Source of the DNA: CAKUFA01 sp963646285
GTDB lineage: Bacteria > Bacillota > Clostridia > Christensenellales > Aristaeellaceae
Direction of reading: 5' to 3'
DNA: 17,431 nt
NCBI GenBank assembly: GCA_963646285.1
Contig: CAVIWF010000050.1
Location: 1-17,431 of the forward strand
The notes under the pieces were generated by a model. The model had not been told where the DNA came from and made no database searches. It was given only the letters and a program-made list of their open reading frames with translations. Positions 1 through 6,993 of this stretch are shown here, piece after piece. Numbering within the stretch: position 1 is the stretch's first letter; each line of letters opens with the position of its first letter. Both the position numbers and the translations under genes were made by a program.

Positions 1-61
1 GGCTCGAACCTGTGACCCTCTGCTTGTAAGGCAGATGCTCTCCCAGCTGAGCTATGCTCCC
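1..61 (-). tRNA. tRNA-Val (anticodon TAC), 3' end cut by window edge
   Basis: Read on the minus strand the sequence starts GGGAGCA (acceptor 5' arm, ending at 61), then has a D arm, an anticodon stem CTGCC/GGCAG-like with loop TTACAAG, and the T-arm motif GGTTCGAGCC. The anticodon TAC (complement of 26-28) reads GUA and related valine codons. The 3' acceptor arm lies outside the window, so the gene is partial. It has its own promoter at 122-150. Confidence 0.93.
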
Positions 62-121
62 TTATGTCTCCCTCGCCAGTTGGAAGGGCGCGGCGCTGTC
101 ACTTACCGCGACGACTCTGAT

Positions 122-150
122 AGTATAAACGATTTTCCCTCTATTGTCAA
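122..150 (-). promoter_or_regulatory. Sigma-A-type promoter for tRNA-Val
   Basis: On the minus strand TTGACA (complement of 145-150) is followed after 17 bases by TATACT (complement of 122-127). This is a full-consensus -35 with a one-mismatch -10. The predicted start near 115 leaves a leader of about 54 bases before the tRNA. Confidence 0.85.
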
Positions 151-205
151 GATGTTTTTTTGCGTTTTCTCCCTCCCTTCTGGGAATTTTCTTCGCAAAA
201 AAATC

Positions 206-234
206 TTGACATCTGCCTTGGAATCTGCTATCAT
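206..234 (+). promoter_or_regulatory. Sigma-A-type promoter for 5S rRNA / tRNA-Asn
   Basis: TTGACA at 206-211 and TATCAT at 229-234 are separated by 17 bases, about 24 bases upstream of the 5S gene. Strength and position fit a stable-RNA promoter. It stands back to back with the tRNA-Val promoter, with about 55 bases between the two -35 boxes. Confidence 0.85.
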
Positions 235-257
235 CCGTATGTCGAAATAGTTCACTA

Positions 258-376
258 TTTTCGGTGGCAATGACGAGAGAGTCACACCTGTTCCCATACC
301 GAACACAGAAGTTAAGCCTCTCAGTGCCGATGGTACTTGGCTGGACACGGCCCGGGAGAGTAGGTCGTCGCCGGAT
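258..376 (+). rRNA. rrf: 5S ribosomal RNA, not part of a 16S-23S operon
   Basis: The terminal helix is formed by TCGGTGGC at the 5' side and GTCGCCGGA at the 3' side. Between them are the bacterial 5S hallmarks, including CACACCTGTTCCCATACCGA and CAGAAGTTAAGC, followed by GATGGTACTTGG. The length of about 118 bases is normal. The gene has its own promoter at 206-234, and the sequence upstream is a divergent tRNA, so it is not preceded by a 23S gene. The exact ends are good to a few bases. Confidence 0.95.
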
Positions 377-386
377 TCTTTCATAT

Positions 387-458
387 TCCTCAGTAGCTCA
401 ATGGCAGAGCACTCGGCTGTTAACCGAGTTGTTGTAGGTTCGAGCCCTACCTGGGGAG
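387..458 (+). tRNA. tRNA-Asn (anticodon GTT)
   Basis: The acceptor arms TCCTCAG (387-393) and CTGGGGA (451-457) pair with one G-U. The anticodon stem CTCGG/CCGAG holds the loop CTGTTAA, with anticodon GTT at 419-421. The T arm carries GGTTCGAGCC. The discriminator is G458 and a full CCA end is not encoded. The gene lies 10 bases after the 5S gene and is presumably processed from the same transcript. Confidence 0.95.
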
Positions 459-464
459 CATAGA

Positions 465-498
465 GAAAGTCCTCATGCAGTTGCGTGGGGGCTTTTTT
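465..498 (+). terminator. Intrinsic terminator of the 5S/tRNA-Asn unit
   Basis: AAAGTCCTCATGCA pairs with TGCGTGGGGGCTTT (with several G-U pairs) and the stem runs into a T tract at 493-498. It closes the stable-RNA unit before the next gene at 548. Confidence 0.8.
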
Positions 499-547
499 CA
501 TCAGCTTGACGTTGCCTTGAGCAGACCTTGGAGAGAGGAGCAGTACC

Positions 548-1309
548 ATGATTTTTTATTTTTCTGCAACGGGAAACAGCGAATACGTGGCCAGGAAAAT
601 TGCCGCCGAAACGGGAGACGTGACCCTTTCTGTGGCAGACTGCTTGAAGGGGCAGACCTTTTCCTTTGATGAGCCATACGAAACCCTGGGCATTGTAAGC
701 CCTACCTACGCATGGGGGCTGCCTAGCGTGATGGCGGATTTTCTGCAAAAGCTGACCCTTGCCCAGCAGCCCAGGTATCTGTTCTTCATTGCTACCTACG
801 GCACAACCCCGGGGCAAACCGGCCGATTTGCGGCAGAGCTCCTTGCACCTAAAGGCCTGACCCTATCCGCAAAGTTCGGCGTGAAAATGCCGGATACCTG
901 GACGCCCCTGTTCGACCTGAGCAACAAGGCAAAATTCGATGACAGGAATGCCCGTGCCAAGCTGGAAATTGACAGGATCATCAGCCAGATCAAGAACCGT
1001 GCGGAAGGCAATTTCATGAAGAACCAGGCCCCCTACCTGCTGTCAAAGGCCGTGCACGCCATGGCATACGACGCCATGCGGAAAACGAACCACTTTTCGG
1101 TGGAGGACACCTGCGTCGGCTGCGGTCTGTGCGCCAGAAACTGCCCCGTATCCGCCATTGAAATCCACAACCGGAAGCCTGAATGGGTGAAAGAGCAGTG
1201 CGTCATGTGCCTGTCCTGCCTGCATCACTGCCCCAAGTTTGCCATTGCCTATGGCAAGAAGACCAAGGGGCACGGTCAGTATACCCACCCTTCCTATCAG
1301 CAAAAATAA
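548..1309 (+). CDS. EFR1-family ferredoxin (flavodoxin-like domain plus two 4Fe-4S clusters)
   Basis: This is a 253-residue cytoplasmic electron carrier. The N-terminus MIFYFSATGNSEYVA is the FMN phosphate-binding loop of flavodoxin-like EFR1 proteins. The C-terminus carries two four-cysteine cluster motifs: C189-x2-C192-x2-C195-x3-C199 and C218-x2-C221-x2-C224-x3-C228, each in the bacterial 2[4Fe-4S] ferredoxin pattern. The combination implies electron passage between FMN and two iron-sulfur clusters; the physiological partner is unknown. The start is supported by AGGAG at 536-540, seven bases before ATG. The gene sits between the tRNA-Asn terminator and the flavoprotein gene, but the latter has its own promoter, so a shared pathway is only a possibility. 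Confidence 0.9.
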   Translation: MIFYFSATGNSEYVARKIAAETGDVTLSVADCLKGQTFSFDEPYETLGIVSPTYAWGLPSVMADFLQKLTLAQQPRYLFFIATYGTTPGQTGRFAAELLAPKGLTLSAKFGVKMPDTWTPLFDLSNKAKFDDRNARAKLEIDRIISQIKNRAEGNFMKNQAPYLLSKAVHAMAYDAMRKTNHFSVEDTCVGCGLCARNCPVSAIEIHNRKPEWVKEQCVMCLSCLHHCPKFAIAYGKKTKGHGQYTHPSYQQK

Positions 1310-1333
1310 GGGTGCCGGGAATCCACCATCCCC

Positions 1334-1358
1334 TGGTGATAACAAAAGCGTATCACCA
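1334..1358. promoter_or_regulatory. Perfect dyad upstream of the flavoprotein promoter, candidate LysR operator
   Basis: TGGTGATA (1334-1341) and TATCACCA (1351-1358) form a perfect 8-bp inverted repeat around a 9-base spacer. The centre lies near -74 relative to the start predicted from the promoter at 1385-1413. LysR-type regulators usually bind a dyad near -65, and a LysR gene lies downstream at 3392. The hairpin has no T tract after it, so it is not a convincing terminator of the upstream ferredoxin gene. Assignment to this LysR protein is inference. Confidence 0.5.
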
Positions 1359-1384
1359 AAGGGAAAAGATCGTTAATTATTTAT

Positions 1385-1413
1385 TTCACAATCTTCCTTC
1401 TTTTCGTTATACT
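1385..1413 (+). promoter_or_regulatory. Promoter of the secreted flavoprotein gene
   Basis: TTCACA (1385-1390) and TATACT (1408-1413) are spaced by 17 bases. The predicted transcript start near 1420 gives a leader of about 30 bases ahead of AAGGAGG (1437-1443) and the ATG at 1451. Confidence 0.7.
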
Positions 1414-1450
1414 TGCATCAGTACCTGAGGAATAAGAAGGAGGAACATGT

Positions 1451-3253
1451 ATGCGGAACATCATGAAGCATCTTACATCCCTGATGCTGGCTGCCATGCT
1501 GACCCTGCCTGTGGGCATGGGCGCCCTGGCAGAGGAAGGCGGCGTCAGCGGTGTATTCAGCGGCGAGGGCACAGGCTATGGCGGCACCATCGCCGTGGAG
1601 GTAACCTTGGAAAACGGTGCCATCACCGGCATTGAAGTCACCGGCAGCAACGAAACCCAGGGCATTGGCACCGTGGCCATGGACAAGCTGATTCCTGAAA
1701 TTGTGGAAACCCAGAGTGTGGCACTGGATGCCGTATCCGGCGCAACCCGTGCCAGCGAAGGCCTGCTCACCGCCGTTACCGCCGCACTGGAAAGCAGCGG
1801 CGCAGACATGACCCCCTTCCTGACCGCTCCCGAAAAGGCTGCCGCCGGGGAAACCGTGGTGCAGCACCGGGATATTGTGGTGGTTGGCGCAGGCCCTGCC
1901 GGCATGACTGCCGGAATCTATGCAGCAGAAGGCGGCGCTGACGTGCTGGTGCTGGAGAAGATGTCCACCGTAGGCGGCGCAGGTGCCATCAGCAGCGGTG
2001 CCACCGATTCCTATGGCTCTGCATTCGCCAAGGAAAAGGGCATTGAGGACAGTGCCGAGCAGCTGAAGGCAGACATGACCACCGCCGGTCACGGCTACAA
2101 TCAGGAAGATCTGGTGGATCTGTTCATTGACAATGCAGGGGAAACCTTCGACTGGCTGGTCAGCCTGGGGGTTGAGTACGGAGATCCTACCCCCAGCGAG
2201 GAACACTCGGTGAACCGGGTCTTCCTGGCAACGGGCAGCGGTGTCAGCATTACCAACGCCATTGAAAAGCGGTGCGAAGAAGCCGGTGCGGAAATTCTGC
2301 TGGAAACCAGGGCCACGGAGCTGATTACCGAGGATGGCAAGGTTACCGGCGTGAAGGCAGAGGGCAGCGACGGCACGGCGTACGAAATCTATGCAGATGC
2401 CGTGGTGCTGGCCACCGGCGGCTACGGTGCCAACAGCGACCTGCTGACGGATGCTCTGGCTGCCACACCCTATTACGGCGCAGCATGCAGCACCGGCGAC
2501 GGTCACCTGATGGCACAGGCCGTAGGGGCAGAGCTGGTGCACATGGACTTTGGCAAGGTCTATCCCGGCGGCTGGGAATATGCTGATGGCAAGGCGAAGA
2601 TCTCCCTGGGCTACACCCTGCTGGCCGTGCAGCAGGAGGGTGCCATCATCGTCAATTCCGATGGTGTGCGTACCTTCCGTGAAGGCGGCCTGAACTATGA
2701 ATTCAAGAACGCCATCCGTTCCGATAAAAACAATGTGAACTATCTGGTGTTGGATGCTGCCGCCTTTGATGTGTGGAAGACTGCCGTGAACAGCAAGCAG
2801 CGGGGCAACCTGGGCAGCGAGGAAGACATTGAAAACGCTATTGCCGCCAACGGCACCAGCAAGCCTGTGATTTATCATGCAGACACTCTGGAAGAGGTTG
2901 CTGCCCTGGCTGGCATGGACGGGGACACCCTGAAGGCCACCGTGGAAAAGTGGAACACCTACGTGGAAAAGGGCGTGGATGAGGACTTTGGCCGCACCAC
3001 CCTGAGCCGGAAAATCGGCGACGGCCCTTACTACCTGATTGCGGAAAAGACCCGGTTCGCCACCACCCTTGGGGGCGTGGTGATCAACACCAACTTTGAG
3101 GTGCACACTGCCCAGGGCGATGTGATTCCCGGCCTGTACGCCATTGGCGAAATCACCTTCGGTGTGAACGGTGATGATACCATTCAGGGTACGCCTTTGA
3201 CCTGGGCCATTTCTTCCGGCCGTTTGGTAGGCCAGCAGCTTACGGCAAAGTAA
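1451..3253 (+). CDS. Secreted FMN/FAD-binding flavoprotein reductase (fumarate/urocanate reductase superfamily, substrate unknown)
   Basis: The 600-residue product has a Sec signal peptide (residues 1-28, basic start, hydrophobic core, ALA-EE cleavage; no lipobox cysteine). An FMN_bind domain follows, with the flavinylation motif S96-G-A-T99, so FMN would be attached to T99 by an ApbE transferase (none in this window). A FAD_binding_2 domain starts at D141 with GAGPAG at 146-151. There is no haem domain, unlike Shewanella flavocytochrome c. By hand alignment, fumarate reductase active-site positions are replaced: Y371 for H365 (Shewanella Fcc3 numbering), L391 for E378, Q394 for R381, N415 for R402, T538 for H504 and T577 for R544. 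Fumarate is therefore an unlikely substrate. The role is probably extracellular anaerobic reduction of an organic acceptor, or possibly an oxidation. The start fits AAGGAGG seven bases upstream; an out-of-frame ATG at 1447 is too close to that site. Confidence 0.85.
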   Translation: MRNIMKHLTSLMLAAMLTLPVGMGALAEEGGVSGVFSGEGTGYGGTIAVEVTLENGAITGIEVTGSNETQGIGTVAMDKLIPEIVETQSVALDAVSGATRASEGLLTAVTAALESSGADMTPFLTAPEKAAAGETVVQHRDIVVVGAGPAGMTAGIYAAEGGADVLVLEKMSTVGGAGAISSGATDSYGSAFAKEKGIEDSAEQLKADMTTAGHGYNQEDLVDLFIDNAGETFDWLVSLGVEYGDPTPSEEHSVNRVFLATGSGVSITNAIEKRCEEAGAEILLETRATELITEDGKVTGVKAEGSDGTAYEIYADAVVLATGGYGANSDLLTDALAATPYYGAACSTGDGHLMAQAVGAELVHMDFGKVYPGGWEYADGKAKISLGYTLLAVQQEGAIIVNSDGVRTFREGGLNYEFKNAIRSDKNNVNYLVLDAAAFDVWKTAVNSKQRGNLGSEEDIENAIAANGTSKPVIYHADTLEEVAALAGMDGDTLKATVEKWNTYVEKGVDEDFGRTTLSRKIGDGPYYLIAEKTRFATTLGGVVINTNFEVHTAQGDVIPGLYAIGEITFGVNGDDTIQGTPLTWAISSGRLVGQQLTAK

Positions 3254-3268
3254 GGTTATTGATCATGA

Positions 3269-3303
3269 GGAGGGGCGTTCGCAAGGAAGCCTCTCCGCTT
3301 TTG
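3269..3303 (+). terminator. Intrinsic terminator after the flavoprotein gene
   Basis: GGAGGGGC (3269-3276) pairs with GCCTCTCC (3289-3296), one pair being G-U, and the stem is followed by GCTTTTG. It lies 15 bases past the stop codon and separates the flavoprotein from the LysR gene. Confidence 0.65.
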
Positions 3304-3343
3304 TACCGTCCATGGAATAGGGGCAGTCCCTGCAAGGTCTGCC

Positions 3344-3373
3344 TTGTGCTGTCCCTTCCTTCTGTGGTATGAT
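3344..3373 (+). promoter_or_regulatory. Candidate promoter of the LysR gene
   Basis: TTGTGC (3344-3349) and TATGAT (3368-3373) are 18 bases apart. The start codon is only 18 bases downstream, so the leader is very short, in keeping with the lack of a strong ribosome site. Confidence 0.45.
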
Positions 3374-3391
3374 CCATTTGGGTGAAACAAG

Positions 3392-4285
3392 ATGAACATG
3401 CAAGCGATTCAAATGTTTGTGGCCGTGGCGGAGGAACTGAACTTCTCCCGGGCGGCGGAGAAGCTTTTTGTGTCCCAGCCTGCCATCAGCCGGCAGATTC
3501 AGCAGCTGGAGCGGGAATTGGGCATTGCCCTGCTCCAACGGGATCGGCATCAGGTTGCCCTGACCCCGGCAGGCACGGCATGCCTGCCCATCTTCCGGCA
3601 AATGCTGGGGGATTGGGAGCGCATCCGCCGCATTGCCCGCCGCTTTGATACGGATGTGCAGGGGGAGGTTCGCATTGCCTATCCCAACATTACCACCCTG
3701 GCGCTCCTTTCCGGTGCCATGGAGGAGCTGAAGGATCAGCATCCCATGCTGAAGATGGAGCCGGTGAAGGTGCCTGCCCTGCAATTGGTAGCCTCGCTGG
3801 ATGAAGGAGCAGCTTCCATGGCCATTGTTTTTCACGAGATGATCCGCCACCGCACCGATGTATCCTATGTGCTCCTCCGCCATGCCCGCATGTGCGCCCT
3901 GGTGCCCAGGGGTCACGAGCTGGCTGGACGGTCTTCCTTGGACTATGCTGCCTTGCGCTCCTATCCCCTGATTCTCCACGAAATGAGCGACGATCAGCTG
4001 AAAATGACCGGCATGATGGCGGAACTTAGTGCCCACGGCATTGATTACTACGCCTGCCGCCGGGAGCGGAGTGCGGAGAACATCCTTCTTTCTGCTGCTG
4101 CAGGAGAAGGCATTGGCCTTATGCCGGATGGGTTCCTGTGTTATCGGGTGGATGCATTAAAGGCACTGCCCGTGGTGGACAGTGCCCTGGAAAACGATGT
4201 GGTGCTGACCTGGCTGACGGCAGACGCTTCACCCGCCATCCGTGCCATTGTGCAGGCAGTGGAAAAGACCGCCAAAGATGATTGA
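3392..4285 (+). CDS. LysR-family transcriptional regulator
   Basis: The 297-residue protein opens with a LysR winged helix-turn-helix (residues 3-62; LNFSRAAEKLFVSQPAISRQ is typical). An effector-binding domain of the periplasmic-binding-protein fold follows. Such proteins are tetrameric regulators that respond to small metabolites. LysR genes often lie divergent to their target; this one lies downstream of the flavoprotein gene on the same strand, which is less usual. The dyad at 1334-1358 is the best candidate site for it. The ribosome site is weak (GGGTG at 3380-3384), and the second ATG, at 3398, is a possible alternative start. The effector cannot be inferred from sequence, but may be the substrate of the flavoprotein. 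Confidence 0.9.
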   Translation: MNMQAIQMFVAVAEELNFSRAAEKLFVSQPAISRQIQQLERELGIALLQRDRHQVALTPAGTACLPIFRQMLGDWERIRRIARRFDTDVQGEVRIAYPNITTLALLSGAMEELKDQHPMLKMEPVKVPALQLVASLDEGAASMAIVFHEMIRHRTDVSYVLLRHARMCALVPRGHELAGRSSLDYAALRSYPLILHEMSDDQLKMTGMMAELSAHGIDYYACRRERSAENILLSAAAGEGIGLMPDGFLCYRVDALKALPVVDSALENDVVLTWLTADASPAIRAIVQAVEKTAKDD

Positions 4286-4294
4286 ATGGATACG

Positions 4295-4333
4295 AAAAGA
4301 CCCATGCGCCAGTTGCGGTGCATGGGCTTTTTC
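4295..4333. terminator. Bidirectional intrinsic terminator between lysR and the tRNA-Ser pair
   Basis: CCCATGC (4301-4307) pairs with GCATGGG (4320-4326). AAAAG flanks the left side and CTTTTTT the right, so each strand has a T tract after the stem. It can end the LysR transcript on the plus strand and the tRNA-Ser transcript on the minus strand. Confidence 0.8.
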
Positions 4334-4336
4334 ATG

Positions 4337-4425
4337 CGGAGAAGCCGGGATTTGAACCCGGGCTGCGCTTATCGCACACTACTCCCTTAGCAGGGGAGCC
4401 CCTTCGGCCTCTTGGGTACTTCTCC
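4337..4425 (-). tRNA. tRNA-Ser (anticodon GCT)
   Basis: The acceptor arms GGAGAAG (ending at 4425) and CTTCTCC pair perfectly. The molecule is 89 bases with a long variable arm, as expected of a class II serine tRNA. The anticodon loop CTGCTAA carries GCT (complement of 4389-4391), reading AGC and AGU. CCA is not encoded. It follows the second tRNA-Ser on the same transcript. Confidence 0.95.
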
Positions 4426-4448
4426 ATGTCAAGCAAGTATGAAAATGG

Positions 4449-4535
4449 CGGAGAGAGAGGGATTCGAACCCCCGGTGCCTTTGGGGCATCACCGGTTTTC
4501 AAGACCGGCGCCATCAACCGCTCGGCCATCTCTCC
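4449..4535 (-). tRNA. tRNA-Ser (anticodon TGA)
   Basis: The acceptor arms GGAGAGA (ending at 4535) and TCTCTCC pair. A long variable arm brings the length to 87 bases. The anticodon loop CTTGAAA carries TGA (complement of 4499-4501), reading UCA and related serine codons. It is the first gene after the promoter at 4555-4583, 23 bases upstream of tRNA-Ser(GCT). Confidence 0.95.
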
Positions 4536-4554
4536 AAACAGAACCAGCGAACCT

Positions 4555-4583
4555 ACTATAGCACGTTTTCCTTTTCTCGTCAA
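4555..4583 (-). promoter_or_regulatory. Promoter of the tRNA-Ser pair
   Basis: On the minus strand TTGACG (complement of 4578-4583) and TATAGT (complement of 4555-4560) are spaced by 17 bases, about 20 bases upstream of tRNA-Ser(TGA). Confidence 0.8.
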
Positions 4584-4646
4584 GTTTTTTGCACATTTTG
4601 CCTGCTCTAGAAGGCATACCTGTGGAAAACTTTCTGCTTCAAATAT

Positions 4647-4682
4647 CCCCGCTGCTGAAGGCTTTGCTCTCAGGCAGCGGGG
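4647..4682 (-). terminator. Long hairpin after aroK, probable end of the mutS2-aroK operon
   Basis: CCCCGCTGC (4647-4655) pairs with GCAGCGGGG (4674-4682), and the inner arms TGAAGGC/GCTCTCA extend the stem almost to a TTT loop. It sits 47 bases past the aroK stop. On the minus strand only ATATTTG follows, so the T tract is poor and termination may be weak. The rest of the gap 4584-4728 shows nothing recognisable. Confidence 0.45.
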
Positions 4683-4728
4683 CATGAACATGTTTTGCAA
4701 AGGGGTTCGTTGGCTCAGGTGGATGGTC

Positions 4729-5244
4729 TTACAGCGTGAACTGCCACTTAAGGAACTGTTCCAGGGCGATCATGGCATTGTGGTACCCATGGTCGTTCCG
4801 CAGTACCACATCCGCCATGCTGCGATAGGTGCCGATGCGCTCATGGTACAGCCGCTCCACTTCCCCCAGCCCCTTTTCCGCCAGCAGGGGACGGCGATCC
4901 AGCTTAATGTCACTCATAATGTCCTCCAGGGGACGGTCAATCAGGAGGATCAGCCCGTTGGCACGCATAATGGCCCGGTTTTCATCCCGGAGGATCATGC
5001 CGCCGCCGGTGGATACAATGGCAGGCTGCTCCCCGGCAAGCTGAATCAGCACATTGGTTTCCGCATGGCGGAAGGCTTCCTGTCCGTACAGGGTAAAGAT
5101 GTCCGTGACCGGGCAGCCTGCGCTGGCGGTGATCCGTCCGTCCGTGTCCACGTAGGGGAGCCCCAGATCATTGGCGGCACGGCGGCCGAGGCTGCTCTTG
5201 CCGCTGCCGGGCATACCGATGATAAACACATGCCGTTCCATCAT
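4729..5244 (-). CDS. aroK: Shikimate kinase
   Basis: The 171-residue enzyme phosphorylates shikimate to shikimate 3-phosphate in the aromatic amino acid pathway, in the cytoplasm. The P-loop GMPGSGKSS lies at 10-18. The shikimate-binding DTD is at 33-35, R59 follows EAF, the STGGG motif is at 78-82, the lid DRRP has R117/R118, and RIGTYR at 136-141 supplies the C-terminal arginine. The length is normal. AGGAGGA (complement of 5254-5260) lies nine bases before the first of two ATG codons; the second ATG is equally possible. It is the last gene of the operon, five bases after the chorismate mutase stop, and its ribosome site lies inside the end of that gene. Confidence 0.93.
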   Translation of the reverse strand: MMERHVFIIGMPGSGKSSLGRRAANDLGLPYVDTDGRITASAGCPVTDIFTLYGQEAFRHAETNVLIQLAGEQPAIVSTGGGMILRDENRAIMRANGLILLIDRPLEDIMSDIKLDRRPLLAEKGLGEVERLYHERIGTYRSMADVVLRNDHGYHNAMIALEQFLKWQFTL

Positions 5245-5249
5245 GGTGG

Positions 5250-5525
5250 TCAGTCCTCCTTCAGCAGCTTTTCCTGCACGCCGCGGCTTAGCCGCATGAT
5301 TTCCTGATAGAGGGCTCGAGTCTCTGCCGTAATGGTCGTATCCGTCAAATAGCCGCAGCGGGAGGCAAGCACCTGCTCTTCCCGGCTCTGATCCAGCACA
5401 GGCAGCCCCTGCGCCTTCTTTGTTTCGGCTACTTTACGGCTGATGTCCATCCGCTTTTCAAACAGCGCCACCATGTCACGATCAATGGCATCCAGCTTTG
5501 CCCGCAGCTCCTTCAAGTCCTCCAT
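5250..5525 (-). CDS. Chorismate mutase, AroQ class (monofunctional)
   Basis: The 91-residue all-helical protein converts chorismate to prephenate, the branch leading to phenylalanine and tyrosine. The E. coli chorismate mutase active-site set is kept with a shift of three or four residues: R8, R25, K36, D45, R48, E49, S80 and Q84. There is no fused dehydratase or dehydrogenase domain. GGAGG (complement of 5535-5539) lies nine bases before ATG. The gene follows the histidine kinase stop by four bases and precedes shikimate kinase by five, so the two aromatic-pathway genes are translated as neighbours. Confidence 0.92.
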   Translation of the reverse strand: MEDLKELRAKLDAIDRDMVALFEKRMDISRKVAETKKAQGLPVLDQSREEQVLASRCGYLTDTTITAETRALYQEIMRLSRGVQEKLLKED

Positions 5526-5529
5526 TGCC

Positions 5530-6978
5530 TTACGCCTCCTTGCTTGCGCCCTTCTTCATGGTGAAGGTGAAAGCTGATCCTTCCTTGGTATCCTCCAAAT
5601 AGATTTGTTCGCCGTGCATCTGCATAATCCTCTGACAAATGCTAAGTCCCAGCCCTGTTCCTTTGCCGGAGGTATGGGCACGGTCGGCGGTGAAGAAACG
5701 GTCGAACACCTTCCCCCGGTCTTCCGGCAGGATGCCCACCCCGTTATCTGCCACGGTGATGTGCTCCTTGCCCTCTCGGTCGTGGACGGATAGGGTAATC
5801 TGCCCGCCGTCCGGGGTGAACTTCAGGGCATTGTCCAGCAGGTTCACCACCACCTGCTCAATGCGGTCGCTGTCCCCGTGCACCCACACGTTATCGTTAT
5901 CGAAATCGCACACCACGTTCAGGTGCTTGCTGTCCAGGTCGTTCATCCGGCGGATAATGGCACGGCGGAGCATTTCGCAAATGTCGAAGTCGCTTTCTGT
6001 CAGGGCGGCATCATCCCGCTCCAGCCGGCTGAGAGCCAGCAGCTGACCAATGAGCTTGCTGAGCCGCTTGGTTTCATCCCCCACAATGGACAGGTACCGG
6101 CTGTGCTCCTCCGGGGGTATGGTGCCGTCCTCCATGCCCTGCACAAAGCCGCTGATGCTGGTAATGGGGCTGCGCAGTTCGTGGCTGACGTTGGCCACAA
6201 ACTCCCGGCGGCTGGTTTCCGTTTCGCTGATTTTGTCCGCCATGGTGTTGAAAGAGCGGGAAAGCTCCTCCACCTCCGGGGTGCCGTGGGTTACTTCCAC
6301 CCGGGCGTTAAAGTCCCCGTCCGCCATTTGCCTGGCGGCAGAGGTGACCTGCTTCAGGGGCTTCAGGATGGAGCGGACATAGAGGAAGGCCAGCACCACG
6401 GCACACAGCAGCACCGCCAGGGAAAACAGCATCACCTGAAGCATCAGGGTGTCAATGCCGCTTTCGATGTACTGCACTTCCGTTTGAATCAGCACAGCCC
6501 CCAGCACCGTGTCATTCTGCACAAAGGGCACGCCCACGGTGAAGGTGGGGGAACCGTCTACCATGGTGCGCAGGGAGATTTCTTCGCCTCCCAGCACCTT
6601 CACCAGGGCTTCGGACAGCTCCTTGCCATTCAGGGAGGATGCCAGCGCCGAATCCTGGGAGCTGATGGTCTTCATGTTGTCCATCACCTGGCCGGAGCGG
6701 TTGACCACCAGAATGTATGCGCCGAACTCATCATTCACTTCGGCAGCCTTCCAGTTCAGGTACTTCTCCCAGGTCTGGGCAGAGGAAAACAGGTGGCCGC
6801 CAATGGAAATGGAGGTGTTCTGCCCTGCCAGGTAGGCGATTTCCCGGGCTTCCTTCTTCAGCTCATCCAGCCGGCTGTTGATCTGCTGGTTTCTCAGGGT
6901 GCTGCAGCAGATGCCGGCCAGCACCACGGTGATGACCACCACCACCGATACAATCAGGGAAATGATTCGCTTAAACAT
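5530..6978 (-). CDS. Sensor histidine kinase with extracellular sensory domain and HAMP
   Basis: The 482-residue membrane kinase has a first membrane helix at residues 5-27. An outside domain of about 145 residues follows, with a Cache-like look (AYILVVNRSGQV, then TVLGAVLIQT). The second membrane helix is near 178-201 and the HAMP linker near 202-255. The dimerisation domain carries the phosphoacceptor H266 in NVSHELRSP. The ATPase domain shows the N box (EQVVVNLLDNALKF), G1 box (DNGVGI, 411-416) and G2 box (GKGTGLGLSI). It partners the response regulator encoded just upstream (15-base gap). No PAS domain is visible between HAMP and the kinase. The signal sensed cannot be told from the sequence. 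Confidence 0.93.
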   Translation of the reverse strand: MFKRIISLIVSVVVVITVVLAGICCSTLRNQQINSRLDELKKEAREIAYLAGQNTSISIGGHLFSSAQTWEKYLNWKAAEVNDEFGAYILVVNRSGQVMDNMKTISSQDSALASSLNGKELSEALVKVLGGEEISLRTMVDGSPTFTVGVPFVQNDTVLGAVLIQTEVQYIESGIDTLMLQVMLFSLAVLLCAVVLAFLYVRSILKPLKQVTSAARQMADGDFNARVEVTHGTPEVEELSRSFNTMADKISETETSRREFVANVSHELRSPITSISGFVQGMEDGTIPPEEHSRYLSIVGDETKRLSKLIGQLLALSRLERDDAALTESDFDICEMLRRAIIRRMNDLDSKHLNVVCDFDNDNVWVHGDSDRIEQVVVNLLDNALKFTPDGGQITLSVHDREGKEHITVADNGVGILPEDRGKVFDRFFTADRAHTSGKGTGLGLSICQRIMQMHGEQIYLEDTKEGSAFTFTMKKGASKEA

Positions 6979-6993
6979 GCTGTTTCCTTCAGG

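Noticed and set aside
506..511. TTGACG before the EFR1 ferredoxin gene as a -35 box
   Set aside because: No -10-like hexamer follows at 16-18 bases (the sequence there is TTGGAGAG), so I cannot support a promoter.
1418..3106. Long open frame of 562 codons on the minus strand, opposite the flavoprotein gene
   Set aside because: It is rich in H, G, Q and V with no recognisable domain, and lies antisense to a gene with clear signal peptide and flavin motifs. It results from GC-rich codon use on the other strand.
3269..3303. TTCGCAAGG within the terminator as a fragment of the structured repeat
   Set aside because: Only a short string resembles the CGCA cap, and none of the flanking conserved blocks (ATCAACAAACC, ATCGGCGAGCC) is present.
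4620..4632. TGTGGAAAA as a DnaA box
   Set aside because: A single near-match with no cluster and no origin genes nearby; chance is the simpler explanation.
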